Of a DNA stretch of 64,000 nt, positions 1 to 10,908 are shown piece after piece. The DNA is from Artemisia argyi (Eukaryota; Streptophyta; Magnoliopsida; Asterales; Asteraceae). The translations under genes and the position numbers were made by a program. The notes under the pieces are model-generated. The model worked only from the letters and a program-made list of their open reading frames with translations, searched no databases and had not been told where the DNA came from. The DNA lies in assembly GCA_030686995.1 (NCBI GenBank), contig CM060704.1:170258218-170322217 (forward strand), read 5' to 3'. Every line of letters begins with the position of its first letter. The stretch's first letter is position 1.

Positions 1-178
1 ATTATCATCCAAATCTCAAGCACTGGCTGTGTTTGGCTTCCTTGATACTTGGGACTGAAGTAATCCATTGCTTGTTCTGCTTTGAGGAGAGTTTTTCCAT
101 CGCTTTTATAAACTTGCGTAAGTGTCTTATGTACTCGGGGAAACTTTCAAGGTTTGAATGACCACCACCTTGGACCCA
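1..178 (-). pseudogene. ABHD17-like hydrolase last-exon fragment (copy A)
   Basis: On the minus strand this matches the last exon of the complete hydrolase gene at 34497-34751, from Trp-Val-Gln-Gly-Gly-Gly-His (which holds the catalytic His) to close to its C-terminus. At 178 the homology ends and a PIF/Harbinger fragment begins. The nine bases TGGGTCCAA lie at the junction and fit both reading frames. No hydrolase exons 1-4 lie upstream, so this cannot make an enzyme. An ATG in the Harbinger part opens a 65-residue chimeric frame through the hydrolase tail. Confidence 0.85.
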
Positions 179-440
179 GAAACACCAAAGAAAGCATGCC
201 ATCTCTGTAAGGTTTGAGACGCAATAGCTTCTAGCAAAATGAACGGATTCGGACCATGATCACGTCTAACATATTTTCCTTTGTGTGCATTCAGACAACC
301 AAACCACTCCCAATCTATACAATCAAGGCTTCCTATCATCCCCGGAAACCCATGCGTTTCTTTGTGATGTCGATAAAGCTTTACGACATCAGTCATAGTG
401 GCCGGGTTTCCTCAAATACCTTGGACTAAAAATTTCCATA
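179..440 (-). pseudogene. PIF/Harbinger transposase fragment (copy A)
   Basis: The minus-strand translation contains a run typical of plant Harbinger nucleases: GSLDCIDWEW, then [13 protein letters not shown] and [10 protein letters not shown]. The first catalytic Asp is in SLDC. The frame ends where the hydrolase exon begins, so the second Asp (normally in GSNND) and the Glu are absent. Upstream, a PRYLRKP motif sits in another frame, about four bases (GGCC) out of register with the rest, so the fragment was already damaged. Copy B at 21671-21932 is the same apart from a few substitutions. Confidence 0.8.
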
Positions 441-1055
441 ACATAATTCATTTTAAAAATAAAAGGAACGAGATATATGTTGTATGAATGAGATATGAGA
501 AGTTGTGTATAAAATTGTTAAAGTTTTGGGGTATTTATAAGTAAAATAGTGTGCATTTTTTTTTCTTCTTAAATACATGGAACGGCGGTTATATTCAAAC
601 ATGGGGGCCCACGAATATTGCAAACGAAACTAGGTGACCGGTTCAGTTTGTTCACTCTCGAATACTTCAACTCGCGCGTGACTTATGCATATGGACAAGG
701 GGATAGAGCGTGAGTCATGGGTCACCTTGGGTAAAGTCACCCCTTGGTAATTAACCAGCCGAACTTCCATAAACATTACAGTATGTAATAAATGTTTGTC
801 TAGCCTTTAGCTATTCTTGGTCGTGTAAATAACATGCAGCTAAATTGGAATCAATTTAAAATCACTTAAACTTAAAGTTACAATAGTCCTTGCTAAGTTG
901 CTAACACAGTTTTAGTCTAGATATATGGCTCAAGAAACACCTACCAACCAAACCTTTGTGGGTACTGGGGTAAAGTCGCAACATGAAAGTTGTGGGTTCA
1001 AATGGGCCGGTGTCTATAAATACATGCCGATGAAAAAAACTATGTAAGAACTAGT
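441..1055. other. Non-coding spacer
   Basis: No gene is recognisable. The sequence is AT-rich with a GC-richer patch near 600-760. It is repeated in copy B at about 21933-22547. A stretch near 950-1020 looks faintly tRNA/SINE-like (GGGTTCAAAT resembles a B box), which is not enough to call. Confidence 0.4.
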
Positions 1056-1531
1056 GTTGCAAAAATCCTGCCTAGGTCCTAGGTGCTCGATTTTACACTA
1101 GGAGATCAAAAAGAGGTCAACGACGGTCAACGGTGGTCGGTGCCGGTAAGTGGCAATCGGCACAATTTTTTAAATTTAAATTAGGTTTTTTCTTTCAATC
1201 GGATCTTATTTTAAATAATGTGTAAGAATGAACTTTGTGATGTACTTGTTCTAGAAGAGAAAAATTACAAGAAGATAACATGAGAGACATGAGATGTTGG
1301 TTTTTTAGTCTTTCTTTAGAAAAAAAAATGATAATTTAACTAAGTTAAAGCCTAATTTATATTTAAAGCCCAACATCCAATTTTTTTTAGATGTACTTAG
1401 TTATTTATGCTAAAATTTATCAATGTAGATATAATTTTTAAATTTATATATAGAAAAGTTCAATCCGGCGCATAGGAGTATGCGCTAGGCGGTGGTCGAC
1501 CGCCCGACTAGCTCCTAGCGCTTTTTGCAAC
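1056..1531. mobile_element. MITE with GTTGCAAAAA ends (copy A)
   Basis: The outermost bases are inverted repeats, GTTGCAAAAA on the left and TTTTTGCAAC on the right. Inside each end are further partly complementary CCTAGG/CTAGGCG-type motifs. There is no coding capacity. I see no convincing target duplication. The element is shared with copy B (22548-23014), where a seven-base CCTAGGT-like repeat is missing, so it predates the duplication. Confidence 0.6.
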
Positions 1532-1557
1532 CATGGTAGGAACATACAAAAACACAA

Positions 1558-3234
1558 TTACAATGACAAAATGAAATCTACTAAATTCTTGAGGGAGTTA
1601 TTTGAAGAACCACTATCGCAGAGTGCAAATTTAATCTTGTCTTGGATCTCCATAGCCCTCTGCCTCATTTCTTCAGCTTCTTTACCCACCAAAACCTTTC
1701 TGACTGCATTCTCAATCTCTGCACTCTTTACAACAATTTCAACACCTATCTTCCACACATGGCTCAGATACCTAGCATTCAACTTTTGGTCTACATCAAA
1801 TGGTTGGCACAACATTGGAACCCCTTCTGATATACTTTCCAAAGTTGAGTTCCAGCCACAATGGCTCCAAAATCCTCCAACAGCATTATGTGCCAATACT
1901 TCCTTTTGGGGTGCCCATTTTACAATCAGACCTCTGTCTTTCATCTGAGCCACTAAACCATCTGGCAAAAACTCAGTCCATTTGAACCCAGGCACGGAAC
2001 CTGGTCGAACCACCCATAGGAATAGCTGATTACTATTAACTAAACCCCATGCCATTTCAGTTGCCATTTTTTCATCCGCGTCTGCTAAGCTTCCTATGCT
2101 CACATAAATCACTGATTTGGGTGCTTGTTTATCTAGCCATGAGATACAACTAGTATCCTCTTCAAGAAAGCTAGTGGAAGGAGTTGGGATTATTTTGTGA
2201 ATCGGGCCAATAGTAAAAATTGGAACTTGATAGTGACTGCGGATATGGGTCAATGCCGATTGCTCAAGAAACTTGAGGGTGTTCCAAACAATGGCAGTAG
2301 GTGTTTTGGGGATGATCATGGTAATCTTTTCAAGTGTTTCTTCAATTGGTCGGCTCATATAGGGTAAATCTTTGTATCTGAAAGGATCGAGTTCTGGAAC
2401 TATTTCCTGCAATAAAAAATCTACCCAACATGTTCCGAGTTCCTTGTTAGCACCTTTAATTATAGTAATAAGTTAATTGACTCGGATAGTTCTTAACTAT
2501 CATATTTGTTTTTTTGGAAGCAAATGGATCATTCACATTAAGGTGATTAGTTAGCTATGTTGATTAATTGTCATAGACTAATCATGTACCAAATTACCAA
2601 TATAACAAGTGGTTAAGTCTGCACCCAACAATCCCGTCATGTGATTAAGTCTAGTAACTTAAGTACATGCATAATAATTGGGAATCAAAATCATAAAAAT
2701 AAAGTACTACAGTTAACACATGTAAAAGGTGTTTTAATTGATGAAACTACCTTGTGTAGGAAATCGGCCTTCTTGATGGAGCTGAGGGATGATCATGATA
2801 GCAAGAGTAAAAGCTGCACTACTACTACGCAAGGTGATCGAAGGTAAATCTAGCTCACGGGCAACAGCCGCTGCAAAAAACATGAGATTATCATGAATGA
2901 TAACAATCGATTCCTTATCAGATCTATCTTTTTGCGCGTTTATGATCTGAGTAAGATGCTCCTTAAAATGAGGCTTGCAGTTATCATTAAGAGTTTGCAA
3001 AAAAGGGATAACGCCAGCAGATATGCCAGGACCGGATAACTTGTCGGGCAAAGGGTGAAAAATAAAATCAGGATGCTTATAAGGATCTGGTGGATTGAAT
3101 TCGGTGTGAGCAATGGTTATTGAGAACCCTTTGGAATGAAGGTATGTCCCAAGCTGAAGCATGGGTGTCATGTGGCCTTGAAGTGGACTTGCTGTTAACA
3201 CCAGCCGCCATCGTTTATTGCCGTGATCCGCCAT
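1558..3234 (-). CDS. UDP-glycosyltransferase, UGT76-like (copy A)
   Basis: Family 1 plant glycosyltransferase that moves a sugar, probably glucose from UDP-glucose, to a small molecule in the cytosol; the acceptor cannot be read from sequence. Two exons, 3234-2751 and 2420-1558, encode 448 residues, normal for the family. Seen: the catalytic His21 in LQGHM, the partner Asp115 in IIHDN, and a 44-residue PSPG box at residues 330-373 with HCGWNS and a final Gln that usually indicates UDP-glucose. The intron uses GTAGTT and an acceptor GGGTAG at 2421-2422; this choice, rather than the nearby TTGCAG, keeps frame and gives QDFLLQEIVPEL at the join. It is transcribed away from the heat-shock pseudogene. 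The UGT76 placement comes from overall resemblance to Stevia-type enzymes. Confidence 0.92.
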
Positions 3235-3390
3235 GTCTCTCTTACTACCCCTTGTAAAATATTTTGCTACACATATTTGTGGCGTCAGTTTATGATTAAA
3301 ACAAATGATATCACATGATTGACATTTGTTGTGTCAGTTTTTTAGCATTTAGTATGTCCTTTAACTGATATGTTTCACATGATTCACATT

Positions 3391-3400
3391 TTTATAAATA
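3391..3400 (-). promoter_or_regulatory. Probable TATA box of UGT copy A
   Basis: TATTTATAAA reads on the minus strand about 160 bases before the UGT start codon. Copy B carries this segment twice (24874-24883 and 24998-25007). Confidence 0.45.
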
Positions 3401-3555
3401 GCAATCATGGGTATAGGAAAGTTATGGCATGAGATCAGTTTGTAAACAAAGTACTAAAAGGTTAACATAAAGCTAAATCAATAGCAGCAGTTATTAGGTA
3501 AAGCACAAAAATGTCAAACCAAAAGGTAAAGCAACAGCTACGGCGAAGGTATTAG

Positions 3556-4520
3556 GCATGAGTTTAGGCATATATGTTTGGCTTCCATATCATTGCTCGT
3601 TCTCAAAAAGAAAATGATTAACATGCCTAAATGCATGACTAAAAACATGCCTAAGAACAAGATGATAAGTGGAAAATTCAAAAGTGAAGATTTAGAGAGA
3701 GAAAATGTATGAGTGATGTGTCAAATTATTAATGGAATAGGCATGAGTTTAGACATATATATTTGGCTTCCTTATAATTGCTCGTTCTCAAAAGGAAAAT
3801 GATTAACATGCCTAATAACAAGATGATTACAAGTGGAAAATTCAAAAGTAAAGATTTAGAGAGAGAAAATGTGTGAGTGATTTGTCAAATTATTAATGGA
3901 TTAGACATGAGTTTAGGCATATATGTTAGGCTTCCTTATCATTGCTCGTTCTCAAAAGGAAAATGATTAACATGCATAAAATGCATGACTAAAAACATTC
4001 CTAAGAACAAGATGATGACAAGTTGAAAATTCAAAAGTGAAGATCTAGAGAGAGAAAATGTATGAGTGATGAGTCAAATTATTAATGGATTATGCATGAG
4101 TTTAGGCATATATGTTAGGCTTCCTTATCATTGCTCGTTCTCATAAGAAAAATGATTAACATGCCTAAAATGCATGACTAAAAACATGCCTAAGAAAAAG
4201 ATGATGACAAGTGGAAAATTCAAAAGTGAATATTTAGAGAGAGAAAATGTATGGGTGATGTGTCAAATTATTAATGGATTAGGCATGAGTTTAGGCATAT
4301 ATGTTAGGCTTCCTTATCATTGCTCATTCTCAAAAGGAAAATGATTAACATGCTTAAATTGCATGACTAAAAACATTCCTAAGAACAAGATGATGACAAG
4401 TGGAAATTTCAAAAGTGAAGATTTAGAGAGAGAAATTGTATGAGTGATGTGTCAAATTATTAATGGACTAGGCATGAGTTTAGGCATATATGTTAGGCTT
4501 CCTTATCCTTGCTCTTCTAA
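3556..4520. repeat. 189-bp minisatellite, five units plus a partial (copy A)
   Basis: The marker GCATGAGTTTA (ACATGAGTTTA in one unit) recurs at 3556, 3741, 3905, 4094, 4283 and 4472, giving spacings of 185, 164, 189, 189 and 189. The short unit lacks about 24 bases around the ATGCATGACTAAAAAC part. Each unit contains TTAGGCAT and its inverse ATGCCTAA, and an AG-rich run (TTTAGAGAGAGAAAATG). The array fills the space between the divergent UGT and heat-shock promoters. Confidence 0.95.
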
Positions 4521-5278
4521 GAAATGCCTACCAAAGATAGTACTAGTACTCAACGATGTCGTTACGGGCATACAAAGAACAAAATGTGTAGTAAACCGGG
4601 ATTGATCGCAATATCTAACCGAAGAGGGAAAGTTCTACTGAGAGGGAAAGTTCTAGTGAGGCGGTGTAAATGTCGATCGTCTATTAAAAGATGAAATTGT
4701 AAAATGACGTCGTTAGGTAAGAAAACTAAAGTAAAAGTCAAAATGACATCTTATGCCCATTGACCAAGAATAATATGGCCCGAAAAAGACTAAAACTCCC
4801 TACATGACGTTGTGTTGGGCCCTCTCAAAACGATGTCGCTTGGAACGGGAATGATATATTTAATAATGTATAATGTATGGTTTAAGGGAAAATACCACTC
4901 TTTAATATGATGGCCCGTTTAAGACCCTAACTCCTTTCTTGTAGCCCGTTTAGAGAATCAAAACAAAAATATAGTAATGTGTATTTTTTTATTTGTTACA
5001 ACAATTCGATTATGCAAACAAATAATATAAAATCAGAAAATAGTCTACATGGAAGAATCAAGAAGCTTCTATCATTGAATTAAAAGACGTAAATATATCA
5101 AGAAGGTTCTCAATTAACGAACAATCTTGAAATTTTTGGATGACGCCTAATCAAAGTATAAATACCCAAACCTTACTGTCCTAAATCATCATCACATGCA
5201 ACAGTCAAATCAGCAACATTACAAACACAATCAAGCTATTTAAATTCTTCTTGCAACAACACTTTCAGTCTATAAAAC
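4521..5278 (+). promoter_or_regulatory. Heat-shock promoter region (copy A)
   Basis: Four palindromic heat-shock-element cores of form GAAnnTTC lie upstream of the heat-shock pseudogene. Two are distal (4628-4635 and 4646-4653, both GAAAGTTC in a short direct repeat). Two are proximal (5062-5069 GAAGCTTC and 5102-5109 GAAGGTTC). A TATAAATA box is at 5157-5164, about 115 bases before the ATG. This is the expected layout for a plant class I small heat-shock gene and appears functional by eye. Confidence 0.7.
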
Positions 5279-5758
5279 ATGTCGATCATTCCTAGCTTTT
5301 TCGGTAACTGAAGAAACAGCATCTTCGACACATTTTCACTCGAGGTTTGGGACCCATTCAAAGCATTCCCCCTTTCATCACCATCTGGTCTTTCAAATGA
5401 AACATCTGCATTGGTGAACACTCGTGTGAACACTCGTGTGGATTGGAAAGAAACACCAGAAGCTCACGTGTTTAAAGCCGATCTCCCTGGACTTAAGAAA
5501 GAAGAGGTAAAGGTGGAAGTTGAAGACGACAGGGTATTACAGATTACAAGTGAGAGGAGTGTTGAGAAAGAAGATAAGAATGATAAATGGCATCGTGTCG
5601 AAAGAAGTAGTGGTAAGTTTACGAGGAGGTTTAGGTTGCCAGAGAATGCGAAAATATATCAGATTAAGGCGGGAATGGAGAATGGTGTGTTGACGATTAT
5701 TGTGCCGAAGGAGGAAGTCAAGAAGCCAGATGTCAAGTCTATTGAGATCTTTGGTTAG
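5279..5758 (+). pseudogene. Class I small heat-shock protein, nonsense at codon 11 (copy A)
   Basis: The frame begins MSIIPSFFGN, then TGA at 5309-5311, then continues open for the rest of a 17-18 kDa class I cytosolic chaperone. Seen are the WDPF-type N-terminal arm, the [17 protein letters not shown] entry to the alpha-crystallin domain, the [21 protein letters not shown] core, and GVLTI near the C-terminus. The normal codon was probably CGA (Arg), so the stop is a C-to-T change at a CpG. No in-frame ATG follows before the domain. Copy A also has a 12-base duplication (NTRV twice) and changes such as Gly to Ser in ITSERS and Met-Asp to Ile-Tyr, so decay is under way. Recoding or readthrough is possible but unproven. 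Confidence 0.85.
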
Positions 5759-5957
5759 ATATATTTGTGTTTGGTCCATCCACATTTAGAAATAATGTTT
5801 TAATTTGATGATATGCAAAGCAATAATAGCTTGTTTATCTATTTAGTATCTCGGATAAATATGAATAAATTGTTGGTTTAGCTTTCTAAAGATTAATGTT
5901 AGTGTAATGATATGTAACCGAATCAAGCTCAGTTTAACATAACTCAAAATTGCATTA

Positions 5958-6939
5958 GTGGTATGTGTTAATTCACATACCTTTTCATAGCCAAAAACGG
6001 ACCCAAATAGACTAATTATGCTAACAAATGCCAAAGAATGTGTGTTTTTATGTTTGTGAATGTGCAGGGTTGGATATTTCGTAAAAAGACGAAAAACAAG
6101 CAAAAATCCAGCAATAACGAGCACGAGAGTAGAAAGAGTCAGGAAGTCAAGCTGGAAATCAATTTGAGCTTATATAGTCCTCAGAGTTTGATAAATGAGC
6201 AAAAAGTGATCCTTGTGTGAAGTTTGAAGAAATGTCAATTATGGTCCCTGCATTTTGAAAATTGACACATTCAGTCCCTTATGGAATTTATGAAGAAAAG
6301 GTCAAATTCAACCCTTGGAGAATCATTATTGTTAATCTGTGGTGTTAATCTGTGGAAGCTAGGGTTTGAATTGTTGCAGCAGAGCTTGTTAATCGGAAGC
6401 TAGGTATAAACAATTTATACGCGTTTATTTAAGTATAATATGTGAATAATGTGTGTGTAATATGCGATTATTTGAATCAAGCTTGTGGAGTCATTTTAGC
6501 GAGTTATAATAATGTGAAATTGAAGTTTGTTGTTGAATGCGATATTTTGAAGTCTGTTGTTGAATGCGAGTTATAATAATGCGCTTGGAAATTACTATGA
6601 CTGTTTTTTTGAATAGTATAGTATTAGCTAGTATTGAATGCGAGTTATAATAATGTGTGTGTGTTGCTAATTCTTATTTTGAGTTTTGAATAGTATAGTA
6701 TTTAGCTAGTACTGAGTGTTTGAACAATTTTTTCGAAAAAAATATCATGTGTGACCTTTGGAAAATTACATGTCATTAACAACAATTAGGACTTAATAAA
6801 TATATTATATGAATGAATTGAAACTTGTAGCTATAGCTTTTTTTTGTCTTTACACATAACATTTTTGGAATTTATTAAAACCAATAAGTTTTCAATTCTG
6901 ATTTTAGGCATTGTATCGGAAACTTGGTAAGTATAAACG
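5958..6939. other. CACTA 5' non-coding region
   Basis: No gene is recognisable. There are short local repeats, for example TGAATGCGAGTTATAATAATG near 6560 and 6640 and GAATAGTATAGTATT near 6612 and 6687. It probably represents the leader and first intron of the transposase gene, since an acceptor-like TTTTAGG precedes the coding start. Confidence 0.4.
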
Positions 6940-9900
6940 ATGGATAAAAGTTGGATTAATGCTCCGATTAATAGCAAAACTTTTAGAGATGGAGCTCAAA
7001 ATTTTATAAGTTTTGCTCGTGCTACAAGTATAAGAGGATTCATCAAATGTCCATGTAATAGATGTTTTTGTCTCGGTAAACCGTTAGATCTTGATAAAGC
7101 TCATGCCCACATATTGCATTATGGGTTTTTACCCGGGTATAAAGAATGGACTATGCATGGAGAGCATACGATATCTTTACCACCATCTCAATCTAGTAAT
7201 GTTAATGTTGAGGAAACTTCTTTTGGTCAAGAGGATATAAGAGGTTTGGTTCGTGATGCGTTAGGTATTAGTTCTTTGCCTTCGGATAACGCCGAATTAG
7301 GAGATACAGCGATGGAAGGAGATACCGGAGAATCTACGAAAAGTGGTAGTCATGGTGATAAGGGTCTTTTATATAAGAAGTTGTTAGAAGAATGTGACAA
7401 AGAATTGTACTCTGGTTGCAAGTACTCAAATTTGTCATTCACTTTACATTTATATCACATTAAATGCATTGGTGGAATATCCAACAAGACTTTTAGCATG
7501 ATACTAGAACTCTTGAGGGATGCATTTCCACATCTTACAGCGTTACCATCATCCGCCAATGAAGCAAAAAAGTTAACTAAAGATTTGGGTCTAGGTTACG
7601 AAAAAATCCATGCGTGCCCAAATGATTGTATGCTTTATTGGGGTGACAGGGCGGGTCAACAATCATGTCATGTTTGCAAAGCTTCGCGATATAAAAGCAA
7701 TGAAGTGATTGGAAGTTCTAAATCACGCAAATCCAATAAGCCGGCAAAAGTTTTACGTTATTTTCCCTTAATTCCGAGACTTAAAAGGTTGTACATGTCC
7801 GAGAAAACAGCGAAGGACATGAGGTGGCATGATACTGGTAGAACAAAAGATGGATAATTGAGGCACCCCGCAGATGGTCTTGCTTGGAGCGCGTTTAATG
7901 ATCGATATTCACAGTTTGCCTCGGATCCTCGGAGTGTGAGGCTTGGCCTGGCTAGTGATGGTTTTAATCCTTTTCGTACAATGAGTACATCACATAGCAC
8001 ATGGCCAGTGTTATTGATTCCTTACAATTTACCTCCTTGGATATGCATGAAACGACAATCATTTATTCTTTCATCAATTATTCCGGGGGAGAAAGCTCCT
8101 GGCAATGATATTGACGTATATCTAAAACCTTTAATAAAAGAGCTCCAATCATTATGGACGGGTGTTGATGCTTATGATGCTTTTTCTAAGCAACATTTCA
8201 AACTAAAGGCTTCCCTTTTGTGGACTATCAACGATTTTCCAGCATATGCAAATTTATCTGGTTGGAGCACCAAGGGTCGTGTGGCATCTCCACTTTGTGC
8301 CAACTCCACTTACTCTAGGTGGTTAAAACATGGAAAGAAATTTTGCTACATGGGACATCGAAGATGGTTAGAGGCGAATCATAGTTATCGATTTCAAAAG
8401 GAACGTTTTGATGGTACAGTAGAGAATGAGGGTCCGCCAACTCCACTAACAGGGTCAGATGTTTTGAAACAATTAAGCGGTGTAAGATTTAGATATGGAA
8501 AGTCTAAGAAAAGGACGAGGGAGGATGCTGGTTCACCAAGTACTCATACAACAGAGGCAACATATGACAACCAAGGTGCATTTGAGAGTACAGATATTAT
8601 CATTGAAGAAGATATTGACGGTGAGAACCAATTATGGAAAAAGAAAAGTGTGTTCTTTGATTTAGATGTGATGCATATCGAAAAGAATGTGTGTGACAAT
8701 ATTCTCGGGACCTTATTAGATTTGGATAGAAAGACTAAAGACATCGAAAACACCCGCAAGGATCTCGAGGAAATGGGAATTAGGCATGAACTTCACCTTA
8801 TAAATCGTCCTAATGGAAAGCCGTACTTACCCCCAGCATGTTATACGATGTCTAGTGTAGAGAAGTCCAACTTTTTACAATTGTTAAAAGATCTCAAAGT
8901 TCCAGATGGGTATGCATCAAATATTTCGAGAGGTGTAAGCTTGAAAGATCATAAAATTTCCAATCTTAAGAGTCATGATGGGCACATCTTAATGCAAGAT
9001 GTTTTGCCCATTGCTCTACGGGCATCCGTGATTTCAAGAACACAATCTCGCGTAGTTAAAGCCGTGACGGATTATTGCTACTTTTTCAAAGGGTTGTGCG
9101 CAAAAGTTCTTGATCTTAGTGAATTAGAAAAGATGGAGTATCAACTCGTGCGGACATTATGCGAGTTGGAGCAGTTATTCCCTCCTAGTTTTTTCACAGT
9201 CATGGTCCACTTGACTATCCATTTGATATCAGAGGTGAAGCTTGATGGACCCGTTCATTACAGATGGATGTATCCAGTTGAACGGTACTCTCTCTTTCAT
9301 GCCATTAAGTTGTGTATATATTCTTATTACCTTGTGACTTTATTGGCCATTTTTTTAATTGAAAGGTATTTGATGTGGTTGAAGTCATATGTTCGCAATA
9401 AGGCTCAACCTGAGGGATCAATTGCAGAAGGATATATCAAGGAAGAATGTCTTAATTTTTGTTCAAGATATTTTGAAGGTGTTGAGACTCCCTTTAATCG
9501 CCCTCTTAGAAATGATGACAATGTTGTCGGAAAAGAGATGTATATGTTCAATTCGGGTGGTCGTAAGTTAGGTAAGGTTGAGATTCTTGAGCTTGATGGC
9601 AAGTCTCTAGCTCAAGCACATCGCTATGTGTTACTAAACCATAGTAAAATTCAACCTTTCCGCGAGTGAGTACTTCTTTTAGCATATAATTATTATATTT
9701 AATAAGAAATAATGCTTTGATAAAGTCTTAAGATTATGATATGCTTCCTGTAGTTATTTTTTGGGTGAAAAACAAGCTCTTAGGAATAAACCCATGTACT
9801 CAAAAACTATAGAGAAATTGATGGTCGAGGAATTTCCATGGTGGCTAAAAAACCAGGTTACAAATCTATTGGTTGTTATATAAGTTTCCTCATCTCCGAG

Positions 9901-10544
9901 GTGCATTAACTAATAGTGATATTAAATAATGGTAGGTTTCTCTCTTACAAAAGCATAATGTAGATGAAGAAGTGTTATCTCTTACTATTGGCCCGAATAT
10001 TGTTTCCAAACAATATAAAGGCTTCATCACTAATGGTCATAGATTTCTCACAAGGCGACGTGAAGAGTTTAAGAAGACCCAAAATTCAGGAGTCATGGTG
10101 GAAGTAGATGGAGGAAATTATTATGGAAAACTTACGAACATTATTGAGCTTGAATATTATCGTGGATACAAAATTGTTCTCTTCCATTGTGATTGGGTCG
10201 ACAATCGACTTTATAGAGGGCTAAAGAAAGATAAATATGGGTTTCCTCTTGTGAATTTCTCTAGGCCATTGATACACACCGGTGAAAATTTGAAAGATGA
10301 TCCTTTTATAATTTCTACTCAAGCAAGACAAGTGTTTTATATAGAGGATTTAAAAGATGTTGGATGGTTACATGTTATTAGGACCAATCCAAGGGATATA
10401 TATGACATGGGGACCAATGTGAATAGAGATGATGATGATGACTCTTATACTCAATGCATACCTTGTATTCTTCCAATGTTGGATGATGTGAACCAGGAAC
10501 CTCGTTGGCTTCGTTTGGACACTGAAGTCCAAGATGCTCAATAA
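6940..10544 (+). pseudogene. TNP2-like CACTA transposase, one nonsense codon
   Basis: Model with exons 6940-9284, 9366-9665, 9754-9856 and 9936-10544. The start MDKSWINAP begins the transposase-associated domain (residues 1-75, Cys-rich CPCNRCFC). The transposase_21/TNP2 domain follows (CPNDCMLYWG through PPWICMKR to WTINDFPAYANLSGW). Next is a DUF4218-type region (LPIALR, then CELEQLFPPSFF, then HLTIHLISE), and a last exon of DUF4216 type (YYGKLTNIIELEYY to FYIEDL). The only in-frame stop I see is TAA at 7855-7857, before LRHPADGLAW. All exon joins keep phase. It would bind element ends and catalyse excision if intact. Confidence 0.85.
9285..9365 (+). other. Short in-frame intron of the TNP2-like gene
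   Basis: Bases from GTACTC to GAAAG interrupt the usual PVERYLMWLK sequence. Removing them joins CG and G to restore Arg, followed by Tyr. The intron is 81 bases, a multiple of three, with no stop, so a retained transcript would simply add 27 mostly hydrophobic residues. Confidence 0.7.
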
Positions 10545-10908
10545 TGATGAGAACGTGTACGGGTCTGTAATTACTAGTTACTTAGTTTATATATGTGTTA
10601 TCTGAAAGACCTCATCTATTGATGTTTACGCAATATAAATTGAAGCTGATTGATAGATGTAAGGACTTTATTATTTTGTTAGATGCTCTGCGTTTAGTTG
10701 TTACGTTGTTCATCGCATCGATTAATTTCGAATCTGTCTCTTCAGTTTATAACCATATCTTATTTTGTCTTCTTTTTCAGGACACTCAAAATCTGCAATC
10801 TGATTGTTCAGGAGATAAATTTTATTGTCTCATTTCTGTAAGTCTTACTAGCTGCTGCTTGTTTCATTTCCCTTTGTGTATCATGATTTTTGGGATGAGA
10901 GAGTAACT

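Larger units (their letters stand above)
1..5957. repeat. Segmental duplication, copy A
   Basis: This block matches 21493-27929 almost base for base. It carries the ABHD17-end/Harbinger chimera, the UGT, the minisatellite and the heat-shock pseudogene in the same order and orientation. The offset is 21492 bases at the left and 21483 across the UGT, so indels are few there. Homology stops after TTGCATTAG at 5957; copy B continues with different sequence from 27930. Copy A starts before the window. Copy B is longer mainly because of two extra 189-bp units and one extra 124-bp promoter repeat. Confidence 0.95.

Noticed and set aside
2412..2413. TTGCAG as the UGT intron acceptor
   Set aside because: It would put exon 2 one base out of frame; the TAG at 2421-2422 restores frame and the family sequence.
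3556..4520. CRISPR-like direct repeats
   Set aside because: The repeats are contiguous 189-bp units with no unique spacers and lie in plant DNA; this is a minisatellite.
5411..5758. Separate gene starting inside the heat-shock domain
   Set aside because: It would start at TTG; the frame is simply the part of the heat-shock gene after the stop.
5958..6000. CACTA 5' terminus at the duplication edge
   Set aside because: No CACTACA is present; the sequence starts TGGTATG.
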